Shown here: positions 40,553-48,528 of the stretch, in pieces
Numbering within the stretch: position 1 is the first letter of the stretch
Layout: the number at the start of each line of letters is the position of its first letter
Origin: Actinomycetota bacterium
Lineage (GTDB): Bacteria; Actinomycetota; Acidimicrobiia; Acidimicrobiales; Ilumatobacteraceae
Assembly (NCBI GenBank): GCA_016870215.1
Contig: VGCD01000013.1
Location: 1 to 54,125 of the forward strand
Direction of reading: 5' to 3'
DNA: 54,125 bases
Notes under the pieces: model-generated
Told to the model about the DNA's origin: nothing
Databases searched by the model: none
What the model saw: the letters and a program-made list of their open reading frames with translations, nothing else
Made by a program: the position numbers and the translations under genes

Positions 40553-41425
40553 GTGAGTACGCCCAGCTCCACGGTGTCACACACCGCAGTTCTCCTTATC
40601 TCATGCCCCGACCGCGCGGGCATCGTTGCCGACGTCGCCGGCTGGATCACTGCTGTGGGCGGCAACATCGAAGATGCCGAGCAACACCGCGACGACCAAG
40701 ACGCCATGTTCTTTCAACGAGTGGTGTTCACTCACGACTCTGGCCAGACCGTGGCAGACCTCAGATCAGCATTCGCGTTGGTTGCAGCCAAGTACGACAT
40801 GACGTATGAGTTGAATGCGTTGCCGTGGCGTCCGCGCACCGCAATTCTCGTGTCGAAGACTGTGCACTGCTTGTCAGATCTGTTGACGCGTTCCCGCTAC
40901 GGCGACCTCGGTCTTGATGTGCGTGGTGTCGTGTCGAACCACAACGACAGTCGTCAATTGGTCGAAGCATTTGGCTACGACTACCACCACGTTCCAGTGA
41001 TTGACGGAGCGCGCGAGGCACAAGAGAAATCACTGAGCTCTTTGCTCGACTCGATGGATCTCGACTTAGTCATTCTTGCGCGCTACATGTTGGTGTTACC
41101 GGGGTCCATCGCGGAGCGTTGGCATGGACGCATGATCAACATCCATCACTCGTTCTTACCGGCGTTCATTGGTGCGAACCCATATCGGCAAGCACACGAT
41201 CGCGGTGTGAAGATCATCGGTGCCACAGCGCACTACGTGACTGCCGACTTGGATGAAGGCCCCATCATTGAACAAGACGTGTCGCGCGTGACGCATCGTG
41301 ATGATGTTGCTGAGCTCACCCGGCGTGGTCGCGACCTTGAAACGGTCGTGCTGGCGCGAGCAGTCCGCGCTCATGTTGAGCGACGAGTGTTGGTGTTCAA
41401 TAACCGCACGGTCGTGTTCGGCTGA
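40553..41425 (+). CDS. purU: formyltetrahydrofolate deformylase
   Basis: From GTG 40553 the 290 residues have an N-terminal ACT domain (AVLLISCPDRAGIVADVAGW) and a formyltransferase fold (TAILVSKTVHCLSDLL; VSNHNDS). The catalytic set is INIHHSFLPAFIGANPY and ATAHYVTADLDEGPIIEQDV, with the His and Asp of the PurU/PurN family. It hydrolyses 10-formyl-THF to THF and formate, balancing one-carbon units. A longer frame upstream lies in the tRNA and is rejected. The start is three bases after the tRNA-Ala CCA end, so expression may depend on processing of a shared transcript. Confidence 0.95.
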   Translation: MSTPSSTVSHTAVLLISCPDRAGIVADVAGWITAVGGNIEDAEQHRDDQDAMFFQRVVFTHDSGQTVADLRSAFALVAAKYDMTYELNALPWRPRTAILVSKTVHCLSDLLTRSRYGDLGLDVRGVVSNHNDSRQLVEAFGYDYHHVPVIDGAREAQEKSLSSLLDSMDLDLVILARYMLVLPGSIAERWHGRMINIHHSFLPAFIGANPYRQAHDRGVKIIGATAHYVTADLDEGPIIEQDVSRVTHRDDVAELTRRGRDLETVVLARAVRAHVERRVLVFNNRTVVFG

Positions 41426-41437
41426 TTTGGCAATGAC

Positions 41438-41779
41438 GTGACCTACGTCGGTATCTACAACGCAGACGGGTCGCTACTTGGCGAGATCTCGTACGTACTC
41501 GCCAAGTACACCGGCCGTGGCCATTGCGAATTGTGCGACATCACTCACGGCACATTCAGGCGCAAGCGTTCGTGGGACAAGGCATGCGAGCAAGCTGACA
41601 TCAACATTGAACTTCTTCATCGTGATGAAGCAACGACCGATCAGTTGAATGCAGCAGGCGACCTTCCCGCCATCATCAAGGTTGACGGCAACATCTGGCG
41701 TCTCGTCGCCGGACCAGCAGAGCTGGCCGCGTGCGACGGAGACCCAGAGCGTCTGATGACGTTGTTGACTACTTCGTAA
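41438..41779 (+). CDS. conserved hypothetical protein with one Cys pair
   Basis: This 113-residue ORF starts at GTG (VTYVGIYNADGSLLGEISYV). It has an early CELCDITHG motif, a Trp-containing helix (RKRSWDKACEQADINIELL), and a beta-rich end (LPAIIKVDGNIWRLVAGPAE). No signal or membrane segment. The CxxC with nearby His may bind metal or be redox-active. I do not know the function. It follows purU by 12 bases and its end overlaps the convergent exoprotein by 11. Confidence 0.6.
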   Translation: MTYVGIYNADGSLLGEISYVLAKYTGRGHCELCDITHGTFRRKRSWDKACEQADINIELLHRDEATTDQLNAAGDLPAIIKVDGNIWRLVAGPAELAACDGDPERLMTLLTTS

Positions 41780-43562
41780 CTGTGAGGTCGAGCGATGCGC
41801 GGTTCATGCCGCCAGTCAGCATCTGACCCGACGCATTCAACTGCATCGTCCACTTTGTGCCAGCAGCTGCTGCGTCATACGTAGCGGCTCCGACACATGC
41901 GCGCAGATCGATAGTGAATGAAAGCTTTGTCGCAGTTGGTGATGTGTCACTGTCGGTTGCCTGCTTGTCGGTGAGGGGCGCGAGACGGTTACCCATGTCG
42001 CTCGCATCAGCGCCAGTCGCTGCGGTGAATGCGTCGTATGCGCTGTAGCTGGTGATGTCGCACGGCGTGTCCATCGTTCCAACGCTGGTCATGATGACGC
42101 CATATCGCAAGCCGCCCATGTCTTTGAATGTTCCGGTTTCACCTGCAGTGGCGAGGCGTTGCGGACGGAAGAAGGTGAGCGCCAACTTGCCGCTGGCGTC
42201 AGGTGTCAAGTTGCCACCGGTGTATGCGACGCCGTTGACCGTGGTGAGGTCAGGAACAGTGACTGCATGCGGGTTCAACATCATTGTCACTGACTTCTCA
42301 CCAGCATCAGTTCCGAAGCGCAATGTGTAGACGTCGCCAGGCTTCACGTTGGTGAGGGTGTTCGCACCCTGATTGGGGAACACGCTTGCTTGCCAGTTCA
42401 CACCGCCACTCGGGTCGTTACCTGTGTTGCGGTTGCCGAGATACAGCGCATTTCCGTTGTTCCCGGGGTTGGTACCAAGTGTTGTATCAAGACCGGAAGT
42501 TGGTGGCGCACCAGCAGTTTCAACTTTGAAGCCACCGTTGTAGGTACTCCACGCCACACCGGTGTTGCTGTTCTGCAAGTGAGTGTTGGTGTTTGTTGCC
42601 GTCGGAGCTGAACCGCCGCAGTACACGAGGTTGCCGCAGTCAACCCACACCCATTTCACCCCGTTCAACGACGCTTGACCGAGAAGATCACGGTTGCCAA
42701 CGAAGAACTGAATGGAGTAATTGCCAGATGTTCCGAGAACGGCATTGACGTTCTCGGGGGTCAAACCTGTGCTGACTGAGGCGTTGAACAATGGGTTGGT
42801 GCTTCGCACTGCAATCCAGGGGTTCATCGCGGCTGATTGAGTAGTGGTTTTGTCAACGGCGTCAACTTCTTGGTCGCCGTCGTCGTCGGCATCGAGTGCA
42901 TTTGGAAGACCGTCATTGTCAAGGTCACCACCTATGGCGATGTTTGCATCTTGCGACGACGCAATCGATGTGCCCTTCACTGCTTTGCCGCATGCATTCA
43001 TCTGTGCAGTGGTGACCTTCACGATTCCTGCGGTGCCAGCACTCAAGGGTTGACCCGACGCACCTTTGGCCAGCACAGCGGAGCGAGTGTGCACGGTTGA
43101 CACCGGTGCTTTTGCAGGAATCGCAAAACCCTGTGCCGTATTCAACTTCAAGGTGCCGAGCTTCACTGACTTACCGGCAAGTTGATGATGCGAGCAGGTG
43201 CTCTTGCCGACTTTCTCTTTACCAATCACGATGGGGCCGACGTAACGATTCGATGAGTCGACCAATTGCAACGTTGCTCGCTTCGATGCTGTTGCCGACG
43301 TACGCAGGCTGAATGATCCACCAGCATCAACAGCCGATACGAGCGACTGTCCACCAGCTCCGACCATGACGACTTTCCAACCCGATGCAGCAGCACCGAG
43401 TTTTCCGGACACTGTCACAACGCCCGCTCCTTGTGCTGGCGACACTGTCGCTAGCGACAGACCAAGAGACGCACTGACCGTGACGGCAACTGCACTCAGA
43501 CGACGCTTCAGGCCACCACCAGACGATGGAACAACACGAGCAAGAAACACGACAACCCCCAC
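41769..43562 (-). CDS. large secreted protein with a calcium-binding-like repeat
   Basis: The 597 residues start at GTG with a signal peptide (LKRRLSAVAVTVSASLGLSL, cleaved near AQGA). An N-terminal beta domain of about 150 residues resembles carboxypeptidase-like surface domains (VSGKLGAAASGWKVVMVGAG). Then comes GGDLDNDGLPNALDADDDGD, a thrombospondin type-3-like calcium loop, and a long Asn/Thr/Gly-rich beta region with several cysteines to the end. No sortase signal or final helix is seen, so it is probably released or loosely attached. Function unknown. Confidence 0.7.
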   Translation of the reverse strand: MGVVVFLARVVPSSGGGLKRRLSAVAVTVSASLGLSLATVSPAQGAGVVTVSGKLGAAASGWKVVMVGAGGQSLVSAVDAGGSFSLRTSATASKRATLQLVDSSNRYVGPIVIGKEKVGKSTCSHHQLAGKSVKLGTLKLNTAQGFAIPAKAPVSTVHTRSAVLAKGASGQPLSAGTAGIVKVTTAQMNACGKAVKGTSIASSQDANIAIGGDLDNDGLPNALDADDDGDQEVDAVDKTTTQSAAMNPWIAVRSTNPLFNASVSTGLTPENVNAVLGTSGNYSIQFFVGNRDLLGQASLNGVKWVWVDCGNLVYCGGSAPTATNTNTHLQNSNTGVAWSTYNGGFKVETAGAPPTSGLDTTLGTNPGNNGNALYLGNRNTGNDPSGGVNWQASVFPNQGANTLTNVKPGDVYTLRFGTDAGEKSVTMMLNPHAVTVPDLTTVNGVAYTGGNLTPDASGKLALTFFRPQRLATAGETGTFKDMGGLRYGVIMTSVGTMDTPCDITSYSAYDAFTAATGADASDMGNRLAPLTDKQATDSDTSPTATKLSFTIDLRACVGAATYDAAAAGTKWTMQLNASGQMLTGGMNRASLDLTVTK

Positions 43563-43634
43563 ATGAAAAGTTTTCAGTAAGGAAATGACGACTCATCCCA
43601 CTGAGTGTCAAGGGTTCCTGGGCTGTGACTGGGC

Positions 43635-44270
43635 CTAGGCGTCGGGGGCGAAGGAGAAGATCACCCGAGCGGCCAAGTCGCGCCAGGCCTCAGGGCTGGG
43701 GCGATTCTCGGGGTTCAGGTCAGCGAGCACCAAGCCGAGTGGAATAGCTTCAACGATGAGCGCAATTGCCTTCGCGTCGAGGTTCGAGTTAACCAAGCCC
43801 ATCTCTTGACCAAGTTCAATGGTCGACACAAGTGCGCTGCTCAACTTGGCTTGTTCTTCGGCTATGCGGTTCCACAAATCGGGATTGTGTCGTGCAGCTC
43901 ACAGCACAGCAAGACGGTTCCACCGACTCACAACGCGTTGTGGTTCTTCGACACCACCGAAGATGGCGATTGTGTCGTTACCAAGATCATCAGATGTGGT
44001 GTTGGCAGTGACGGCATTCATGAAGTTCTCGATGTCACGCGCTGCGATTTCAATGAATTGTTGTGCGCGTACATGAGCGATGATGTCGTTGCGATCTTTG
44101 AAGTAGTGGTACAGAAGTCCGACCGCTACTTCACATCGCTCTGCCAATTCGGTGACACGCTACGCTGCCTCACCGCGTTGTTCAATAATCGCGCGCGCTT
44201 CAGAAAGAATGTGCTGCGCGACCTCTGGCAGATCAGAAGAGTCTGGTAGGACCAGTGCCATATGACTCAT
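43635..44270 (-). pseudogene. TetR-family regulator with two in-frame stop codons
   Basis: One frame runs through the whole gene: MALVLPDSSDLPEVAQ at the start, ARAIIEQRGEAA, a TAG at 44160-44162, then RVTELAERCEVAVGLLYHYF (the TetR helix-turn-helix), a long ligand domain, a TGA at about 43896-43898 after RLAVL, and AARHNPDLWNRIAEEQ to a normal end. There is no frameshift. TAG is one step from CAG, and TGA from CGA, both C-to-T changes on the coding strand. The DNA-binding helix would be lost unless there is readthrough or internal initiation. Its start is nine bases from the divergent flavin reductase, its likely former target. Confidence 0.85.
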
Positions 44271-44278
44271 CGTAAGGT

Positions 44279-45520
44279 ATGTGCGTGACATTGGAAAGAG
44301 CAGTGGTGGTCGGTGCGTCTCTCGCTGGCGTGCGGGCGTGCGAAACATTGCGTCACGAAGGTTTTGAAGGCGAGATCATCTGCATTGGTGACGAAAACCA
44401 TGTGCCCTATGACAGACCGCCACTATCGAAGAAGTTTCTTTCTGGTGAATGGGACGCCGACCGCATTTCTTTGAGACGACCTGAAGCCATTGCAGAACTT
44501 GGTGTGCGGTGGAAGAGAGGCACAAAAGCTGTCCAACTGAATACCGATTCAAGAATGATTTCTCTTGAAAACGGTGATGATGTTTCATATGACGGACTCA
44601 TCATCGCCACAGGTGGAACCGTGCGTCGTCTACCGAATCAGCCGGACATCGCTGGCGTCCATGTGTTGCGAACTCTCGACCAGGCGACAGCGCTGCGCGA
44701 TGACCTGCGTGAAGGGTCAAATCTCGTCGTGATCGGCGCCGGTTTCATTGGTCTTGAAGCAGCAGCAACAGCGGCCCAACGTGGCGTGAATGTGACCGTG
44801 CTCGAAGGCCTTGATGCGCCACTTGTTCGCGCATTGGGGCCCGACATGGGGTCTGCCGTTGCGGCGGTACACGGGCGCAACGGAGTAGTTATTCGCTGCT
44901 CAGTCAAAGTGGCGCTCATTGTGGGTGAAGAAAAAGTCACTGGTGTCGAATTGTCTGACGGTGAAGTCGTTCCAGCAGATGCAGTGCTTGTGGGTATAGG
45001 TGTGTCGCCTTCAACCGACTGGCTTGAGGGAAGTGGTCTCACGCTGTCAGACGGGGTGGTGTGTGATGAGTCGCTGTGTGCAGGCCCTGCAAATGTGTTC
45101 GCAGCTGGTGATGTTGTGCGCTGGCCAAACACCTTGTTCACCGACATCGAGCCACTCATGCGTGTTGAGCACTGGACCAACGCTGCAGAACAAGGCGCGA
45201 TGGCTGCACGCAATCTGTTGGCTGTCAGCAAAGGTGAGCCCACCACACCGTATGCGGCTGTTCCCTTTTTCTGGAGCGACCAGTTCGATGCGCGAATTCA
45301 ATTTCTCGGTCGCACAACCACCGACTCGCATGCCGAAGTAGTTGCAGGCGACGTTGCGTCGGGAAAGTTTTGTGCGATGTACGTGACGAACAATCGGCTC
45401 ACAGGAGTTCTTGGTGTGTCGATGCCGAAGTTGGTGATGCCATCACGCGCGCTGTTGTCTGTTCACACGTCGCCCGATGATGCGCGAGCATGGTTCGCTG
45501 ACAAGGTAGCCAGCGCGTAA
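44279..45520 (+). CDS. FAD-dependent pyridine nucleotide-disulfide oxidoreductase (ferredoxin/rubredoxin reductase type)
   Basis: The 413 residues have an N-terminal FAD motif (RAVVVGASLAGVRACETL), PYDRPPLSKKFLSGEW, the NAD(P)H motif LVVIGAGFIGLEAAATAA, and the FAD end motif NVFAAGDVVRWPN. A C-terminal dimer domain has AAVPFFWSDQFDARIQFLG. This layout matches ferredoxin reductases serving cytochrome P450 or dioxygenase systems, and rhodocoxin reductase. No ferredoxin or P450 gene is in the window. The MarR gene is six bases downstream, and the decayed TetR gene is divergent. Substrate partner unknown. Confidence 0.9.
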   Translation: MCVTLERAVVVGASLAGVRACETLRHEGFEGEIICIGDENHVPYDRPPLSKKFLSGEWDADRISLRRPEAIAELGVRWKRGTKAVQLNTDSRMISLENGDDVSYDGLIIATGGTVRRLPNQPDIAGVHVLRTLDQATALRDDLREGSNLVVIGAGFIGLEAAATAAQRGVNVTVLEGLDAPLVRALGPDMGSAVAAVHGRNGVVIRCSVKVALIVGEEKVTGVELSDGEVVPADAVLVGIGVSPSTDWLEGSGLTLSDGVVCDESLCAGPANVFAAGDVVRWPNTLFTDIEPLMRVEHWTNAAEQGAMAARNLLAVSKGEPTTPYAAVPFFWSDQFDARIQFLGRTTTDSHAEVVAGDVASGKFCAMYVTNNRLTGVLGVSMPKLVMPSRALLSVHTSPDDARAWFADKVASA

Positions 45521-45526
45521 GTCACC

Positions 45527-45970
45527 ATGGCCGCACCCGACCCCGAACGACTGCGTGTATGGCGCGAGTTCCTTACGTCACATGCGGCGATGTACAAGAT
45601 GCTCTCGCGTGCACTTGAGGCCGACCACGGATTGCTACTCACGTGGTACGAAATTCTCGATGCACTTCACAACACAGAAGATGGCTCGTTGCGTTTCAAT
45701 GAACTTGCAGAGAAAGTGATGGCACACCCAAGCAGCCTCTCGCGACAAGTCGACAAACTGGAAGAGCTTCGATATGTGGCACGCGAGCGAGCCACTCTCG
45801 ACGATGGTCGTGGTTTGTTGGTGGTGCTCACTCGCGAGGGTCGCGACGTGTGGAAGCGTGCCAGCACCACCTATTACCGAATCGTGCGTCGGGTCTTCAC
45901 CAACAGCCTCACCGAGACAGATGTGGTGGCCTTGAACCGCATCTTCGGCAAGGTGCTTGAGGCCGACTGA
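45527..45970 (+). CDS. MarR-family transcriptional regulator
   Basis: The 147-residue protein has a winged helix: LLLTWYEILDALHNTEDGSL, then FNELAEKVMAHPSSLSRQVD as recognition helix, KLEELRYVARERATLDDGRG as wing, and helices for dimerisation at both ends. MarR proteins usually repress neighbouring genes in response to small aromatic ligands. It is six bases after the reductase and could regulate it and the thiolase that follows. That link is inferred. Confidence 0.9.
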   Translation: MAAPDPERLRVWREFLTSHAAMYKMLSRALEADHGLLLTWYEILDALHNTEDGSLRFNELAEKVMAHPSSLSRQVDKLEELRYVARERATLDDGRGLLVVLTREGRDVWKRASTTYYRIVRRVFTNSLTETDVVALNRIFGKVLEAD

Positions 45971-46032
45971 TTCACTCTGCGCGTGACGCCTTCGACTAGG
46001 CCAATTCCGCACAAAGGGGGCAGACTTTGCCC

Positions 46033-47202
46033 ATGGCAACAGCAGTAATCGTCGACGCAGTGCGCACCCCCCTTGGAAAGCGCAACGGAAAATTGAAGGA
46101 CTGGCACCCAGTTGACCTGGCAGCCGAAACACTGAAGGCACTTGTGCAACGCAACGGCCTTGACCCTGTGCTCATCGAAGACGTCATCATGGGTTGTGTC
46201 ATGCAGGTGGGCGAGCAGTCCCTGAACGTGGCGCGCAATGCGGTGCTCGCAGCTGGTCTGCCTGAGACCATTCCTGGTACCACGGTTGATCGTCAGTGTG
46301 GTTCCAGCCAGCAGGCCGCTCACTTCGCAGCGCAAGGTGTCATCGCGGGTGCATACGACGTGGTGATTGCATCTGGTGTTGAAATCATGACTCGCGTTCC
46401 GATGGGTTCCGCCGTCGCCGATGGCAAGTACGGATTTCCATTCGGACCACAGTTGAGTGCCCGTTACGCACCCGTTGGTGGTCTTGTTCCCCAAGGTGTG
46501 TCGGCGGAAATGATTGCCGACAAGTGGAACATCAGTCGCGAGGACATGGATCGCTTCGGTCTTCGCTCTCAGACGCTTGCTCAGCAAGCAACGAAGGAAG
46601 GTCGCTTCGAGCGCGAGATTTTGCCGGTGAACGACTTCGAAGGCAAGCCGATGACAACTGATGAAGGTTTGCGCGAGACCACCATGGAGACACTCGGGAA
46701 CTTGAAGCCGTCATTCCGTAGCGTGGAAGAAGGTGGTCGCGTGACTGCGGGCAACAGCAGCCAAATCACCGACGGCGCTGCGTCGTTGCTCATCATGAGT
46801 GAAGAGAAAGCCAAGCAGTTGGGTTTGAAGCCACGTGCGCGTTTCGTGAACTTCTCACTCGCAGGTGATGATCCGCGCTACATGCTGACGGCACCAATTC
46901 CTGCAACACACAAAGTGCTCGAGCGCGCAGGCCTCAGCATTGGCGACATGGACGTGATTGAAATCAATGAAGCATTCGCATCAGTTGTGCTCGCGTGGGA
47001 AAAGGAACTTCACCCGAACATGGACATCGTGAACCCGAACGGTGGCGCCATTGCTCTTGGTCACCCACTTGGTTGCAGTGGTGCTCGTCTCATGACCACG
47101 TTGTTGCACGAGCTCGAGCGCACCGGTGGTCGCTACGGTCTGCAGACCATGTGCGAAGGTGGTGGCATGGCAAACGCCACCATCATCGAACGCCTCGGCT
47201 GA
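46033..47202 (+). CDS. acetyl-CoA acetyltransferase / thiolase
   Basis: From ATG 46033 (preceded by AAAGGGGGC) the 389 residues have the thiolase signatures: the N-terminal TAVIVDAVRTPLGKRNGKL, nucleophile Cys89 in TVDRQCGSSQQA, the NPNGGAIALGHPLGCSGARL His motif, and the C-terminal CEGGGMANATII with the second Cys. It may make acetoacetyl-CoA or cleave 3-ketoacyl-CoA in fatty-acid oxidation. The SSQQA form after Cys fits degradative FadA-type or steroid thiolases. It follows the MarR gene by 62 bases. Confidence 0.93.
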   Translation: MATAVIVDAVRTPLGKRNGKLKDWHPVDLAAETLKALVQRNGLDPVLIEDVIMGCVMQVGEQSLNVARNAVLAAGLPETIPGTTVDRQCGSSQQAAHFAAQGVIAGAYDVVIASGVEIMTRVPMGSAVADGKYGFPFGPQLSARYAPVGGLVPQGVSAEMIADKWNISREDMDRFGLRSQTLAQQATKEGRFEREILPVNDFEGKPMTTDEGLRETTMETLGNLKPSFRSVEEGGRVTAGNSSQITDGAASLLIMSEEKAKQLGLKPRARFVNFSLAGDDPRYMLTAPIPATHKVLERAGLSIGDMDVIEINEAFASVVLAWEKELHPNMDIVNPNGGAIALGHPLGCSGARLMTTLLHELERTGGRYGLQTMCEGGGMANATIIERLG

Positions 47203-47211
47203 GAGACACCT

Positions 47212-47475
47212 ATGCCAAGTCTTGGCTCTGTCCTGTGGTTTTTGGGCGGAGTCGTCATGTTGGTTGTCATCTGGCGAGCAGGTATTGGCATGTTGCGTTC
47301 AATGACAACTCCGTTACCTCCACCGCCACCAGCGGGCGAGATGCGACGCATCAAGTTGAACTATCGCTGCGGTGTGTGTGGGGTTGAGTTACGCATGACG
47401 ATGGCACCAGATGAAGATCCGCCGCCTCCGAGGCATTGTCTTGAAGACATGGACTTGGTCGCGCCGATCGAGTGA
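47212..47475 (+). CDS. membrane-anchored zinc-ribbon protein
   Basis: The 87 residues have one N-terminal helix (VLWFLGGVVMLVVIWRAGIG), a Pro-rich linker (TTPLPPPPPAGEM), and a ribbon-like part with CGVCGVELRMTMAP and a later RHC, so up to three Cys and one His could bind zinc. I do not know the family. It is nine bases after the thiolase gene and convergent with crgA. Confidence 0.6.
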   Translation: MPSLGSVLWFLGGVVMLVVIWRAGIGMLRSMTTPLPPPPPAGEMRRIKLNYRCGVCGVELRMTMAPDEDPPPPRHCLEDMDLVAPIE

Positions 47476-47487
47476 TCGAACCACAAA

Positions 47488-47535
47488 TTTCCACAGATTG
47501 TGGAAAACCACGGGGATAATGACACCCGTGTCATT
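47488..47535. terminator. two adjacent perfect inverted repeats in a convergent gap
   Basis: TTTCCACAGATTGTGGAAA (47488-47506) has 8-base arms and a 3-base centre. AATGACACCCGTGTCATT (47518-47535) has 8-base arms and a 2-base centre. They lie between two convergent genes, so a two-way terminator is the simplest reading. There is no long T-run. The tight centres also suit protein-binding operators, and the first has DnaA-box-like halves. Confidence 0.5.
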
Positions 47536-47565
47536 TCCTTTAGTGCCTATGTGGCCCTTATCTGG

Positions 47566-47898
47566 CTAGTGATATTTCGTGGCGGTGTATAGACCGCCGA
47601 GCACCATGGCCAAACCTGTGAACAAGTAGATGTTTGACCGGCCGCCGGGCACGAAGCCCAAGTAATAGAACAAAATCACCAGGGCGCCAAGGCCAAGCAA
47701 GATGAACATGAGATACGGCACCCACGGTGCGCTGTGTTTCTTGAACTCGGGTGTGGGCGGTGTGTAGCGGCTGGATGGTGCCACGTCGTGGGTGGAGTGC
47801 ACGTGCGTGGGGTCGTGATGGGCCTTTGCACCCTTCTGACCTGGTTTGGTTCCCTTGGGTGTCACGCGTCCGCCGCGCTTGTTCATGCGTTGAGCCAC
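47566..47898 (-). CDS. crgA: cell division protein CrgA
   Basis: The 110 residues have a basic N-terminal tail ([19 protein letters not shown]), a linker, and two transmembrane helices: [20 protein letters not shown], with YYLGF following, and [20 protein letters not shown]. This is the CrgA pattern. CrgA coordinates FtsZ, FtsQ and PBPs at the septum in actinobacteria and sits beside the pknB-rodA-pbpA block. A GTG at 47898 is preferred, because TACACT with six-base spacing precedes it; ATG 47886 is an alternative. Confidence 0.93.
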   Translation of the reverse strand: MAQRMNKRGGRVTPKGTKPGQKGAKAHHDPTHVHSTHDVAPSSRYTPPTPEFKKHSAPWVPYLMFILLGLGALVILFYYLGFVPGGRSNIYLFTGLAMVLGGLYTATKYH

Positions 47899-47910
47899 GG
47901 GGCAAGTGTA
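47899..47910 (-). promoter_or_regulatory. leaderless-type -10 element for crgA (TACACT, 6 bases, GTG)
   Basis: On the minus strand TACACT (47910-47905) and TGCCCC lead to GTG at 47898. It is identical in hexamer and spacing to the element before the DUF3566 gene. Confidence 0.5.
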
Positions 47911-47946
47911 ATTGGTTGCCTCGTTTCCTCACCCAGCAGGCAGGCT

Positions 47947-48528
47947 GTGCAGGTGGCACGGATACTCGTCATCGACAGTTATGACAGTTTCGTCTACAAC
48001 CTCGTGCAGTACCTGGGTGAGCTTGGTGCCGATCCGGTGGTGGTGCGCAACGACCAAATCACTGTGAGCGAAGCCCACGCCATGGCACCAGACGGAGTGT
48101 TGTTATCACCGGGGCCAGGGCGACCAGAAGAGGCCGGCATTATCTGCGATGCCATCACCGCATTTGCTGGCGTGAAGCCAGTGTTTGGTGTGTGTCTGGG
48201 TCATCAGGCCATCGGACATGTGTATGGCGGCAACGTGGTGCGCGCACCCGAGTTGTTGCACGGCAAGACATCGCACATCACACACGATGGAACGGGAGTG
48301 TTCGAAGGTTTGCCGAACCCGCTTGAAGCGACGCGTTACCACTCACTCGTCATCGACGCAGATTCCATGCCCGATGTGTTGCACGTGACCGCGCGCACGA
48401 GCGACGGAATGGTGATGGGTGTTCGCCATAAGACTGTCGACGTGGAAGGTGTGCAGTTTCACCCAGAGAGCATTCTCACTGCCGCAGGCCATGAGTTGTT
48501 GGCGAACTTCGTTCGCCGTTGCCACTAG
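47947..48528 (+). CDS. pabA: glutamine amidotransferase component of aminodeoxychorismate/anthranilate synthase
   Basis: The 193 residues have the class I amidotransferase triad: [15 protein letters not shown], nucleophile Cys in [16 protein letters not shown], and His-Glu in [14 protein letters not shown]. It releases ammonia from glutamine for the chorismate-binding partner, giving 4-amino-4-deoxychorismate or anthranilate. The partner is not here. It corresponds to Rv0013 (trpG/pabA) between crgA and pknB. GTG 47947 or 47953 is the start. The long upstream frame overlaps crgA and is rejected. Its end overlaps pknB by four bases. Confidence 0.92.
   Translation: MQVARILVIDSYDSFVYNLVQYLGELGADPVVVRNDQITVSEAHAMAPDGVLLSPGPGRPEEAGIICDAITAFAGVKPVFGVCLGHQAIGHVYGGNVVRAPELLHGKTSHITHDGTGVFEGLPNPLEATRYHSLVIDADSMPDVLHVTARTSDGMVMGVRHKTVDVEGVQFHPESILTAAGHELLANFVRRCH

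Noticed and set aside
47734-47946. N-terminal extension of the amidotransferase
   Set aside because: It overlaps crgA on the other strand and is not homologous; the amidotransferase fold starts at [11 protein letters not shown].
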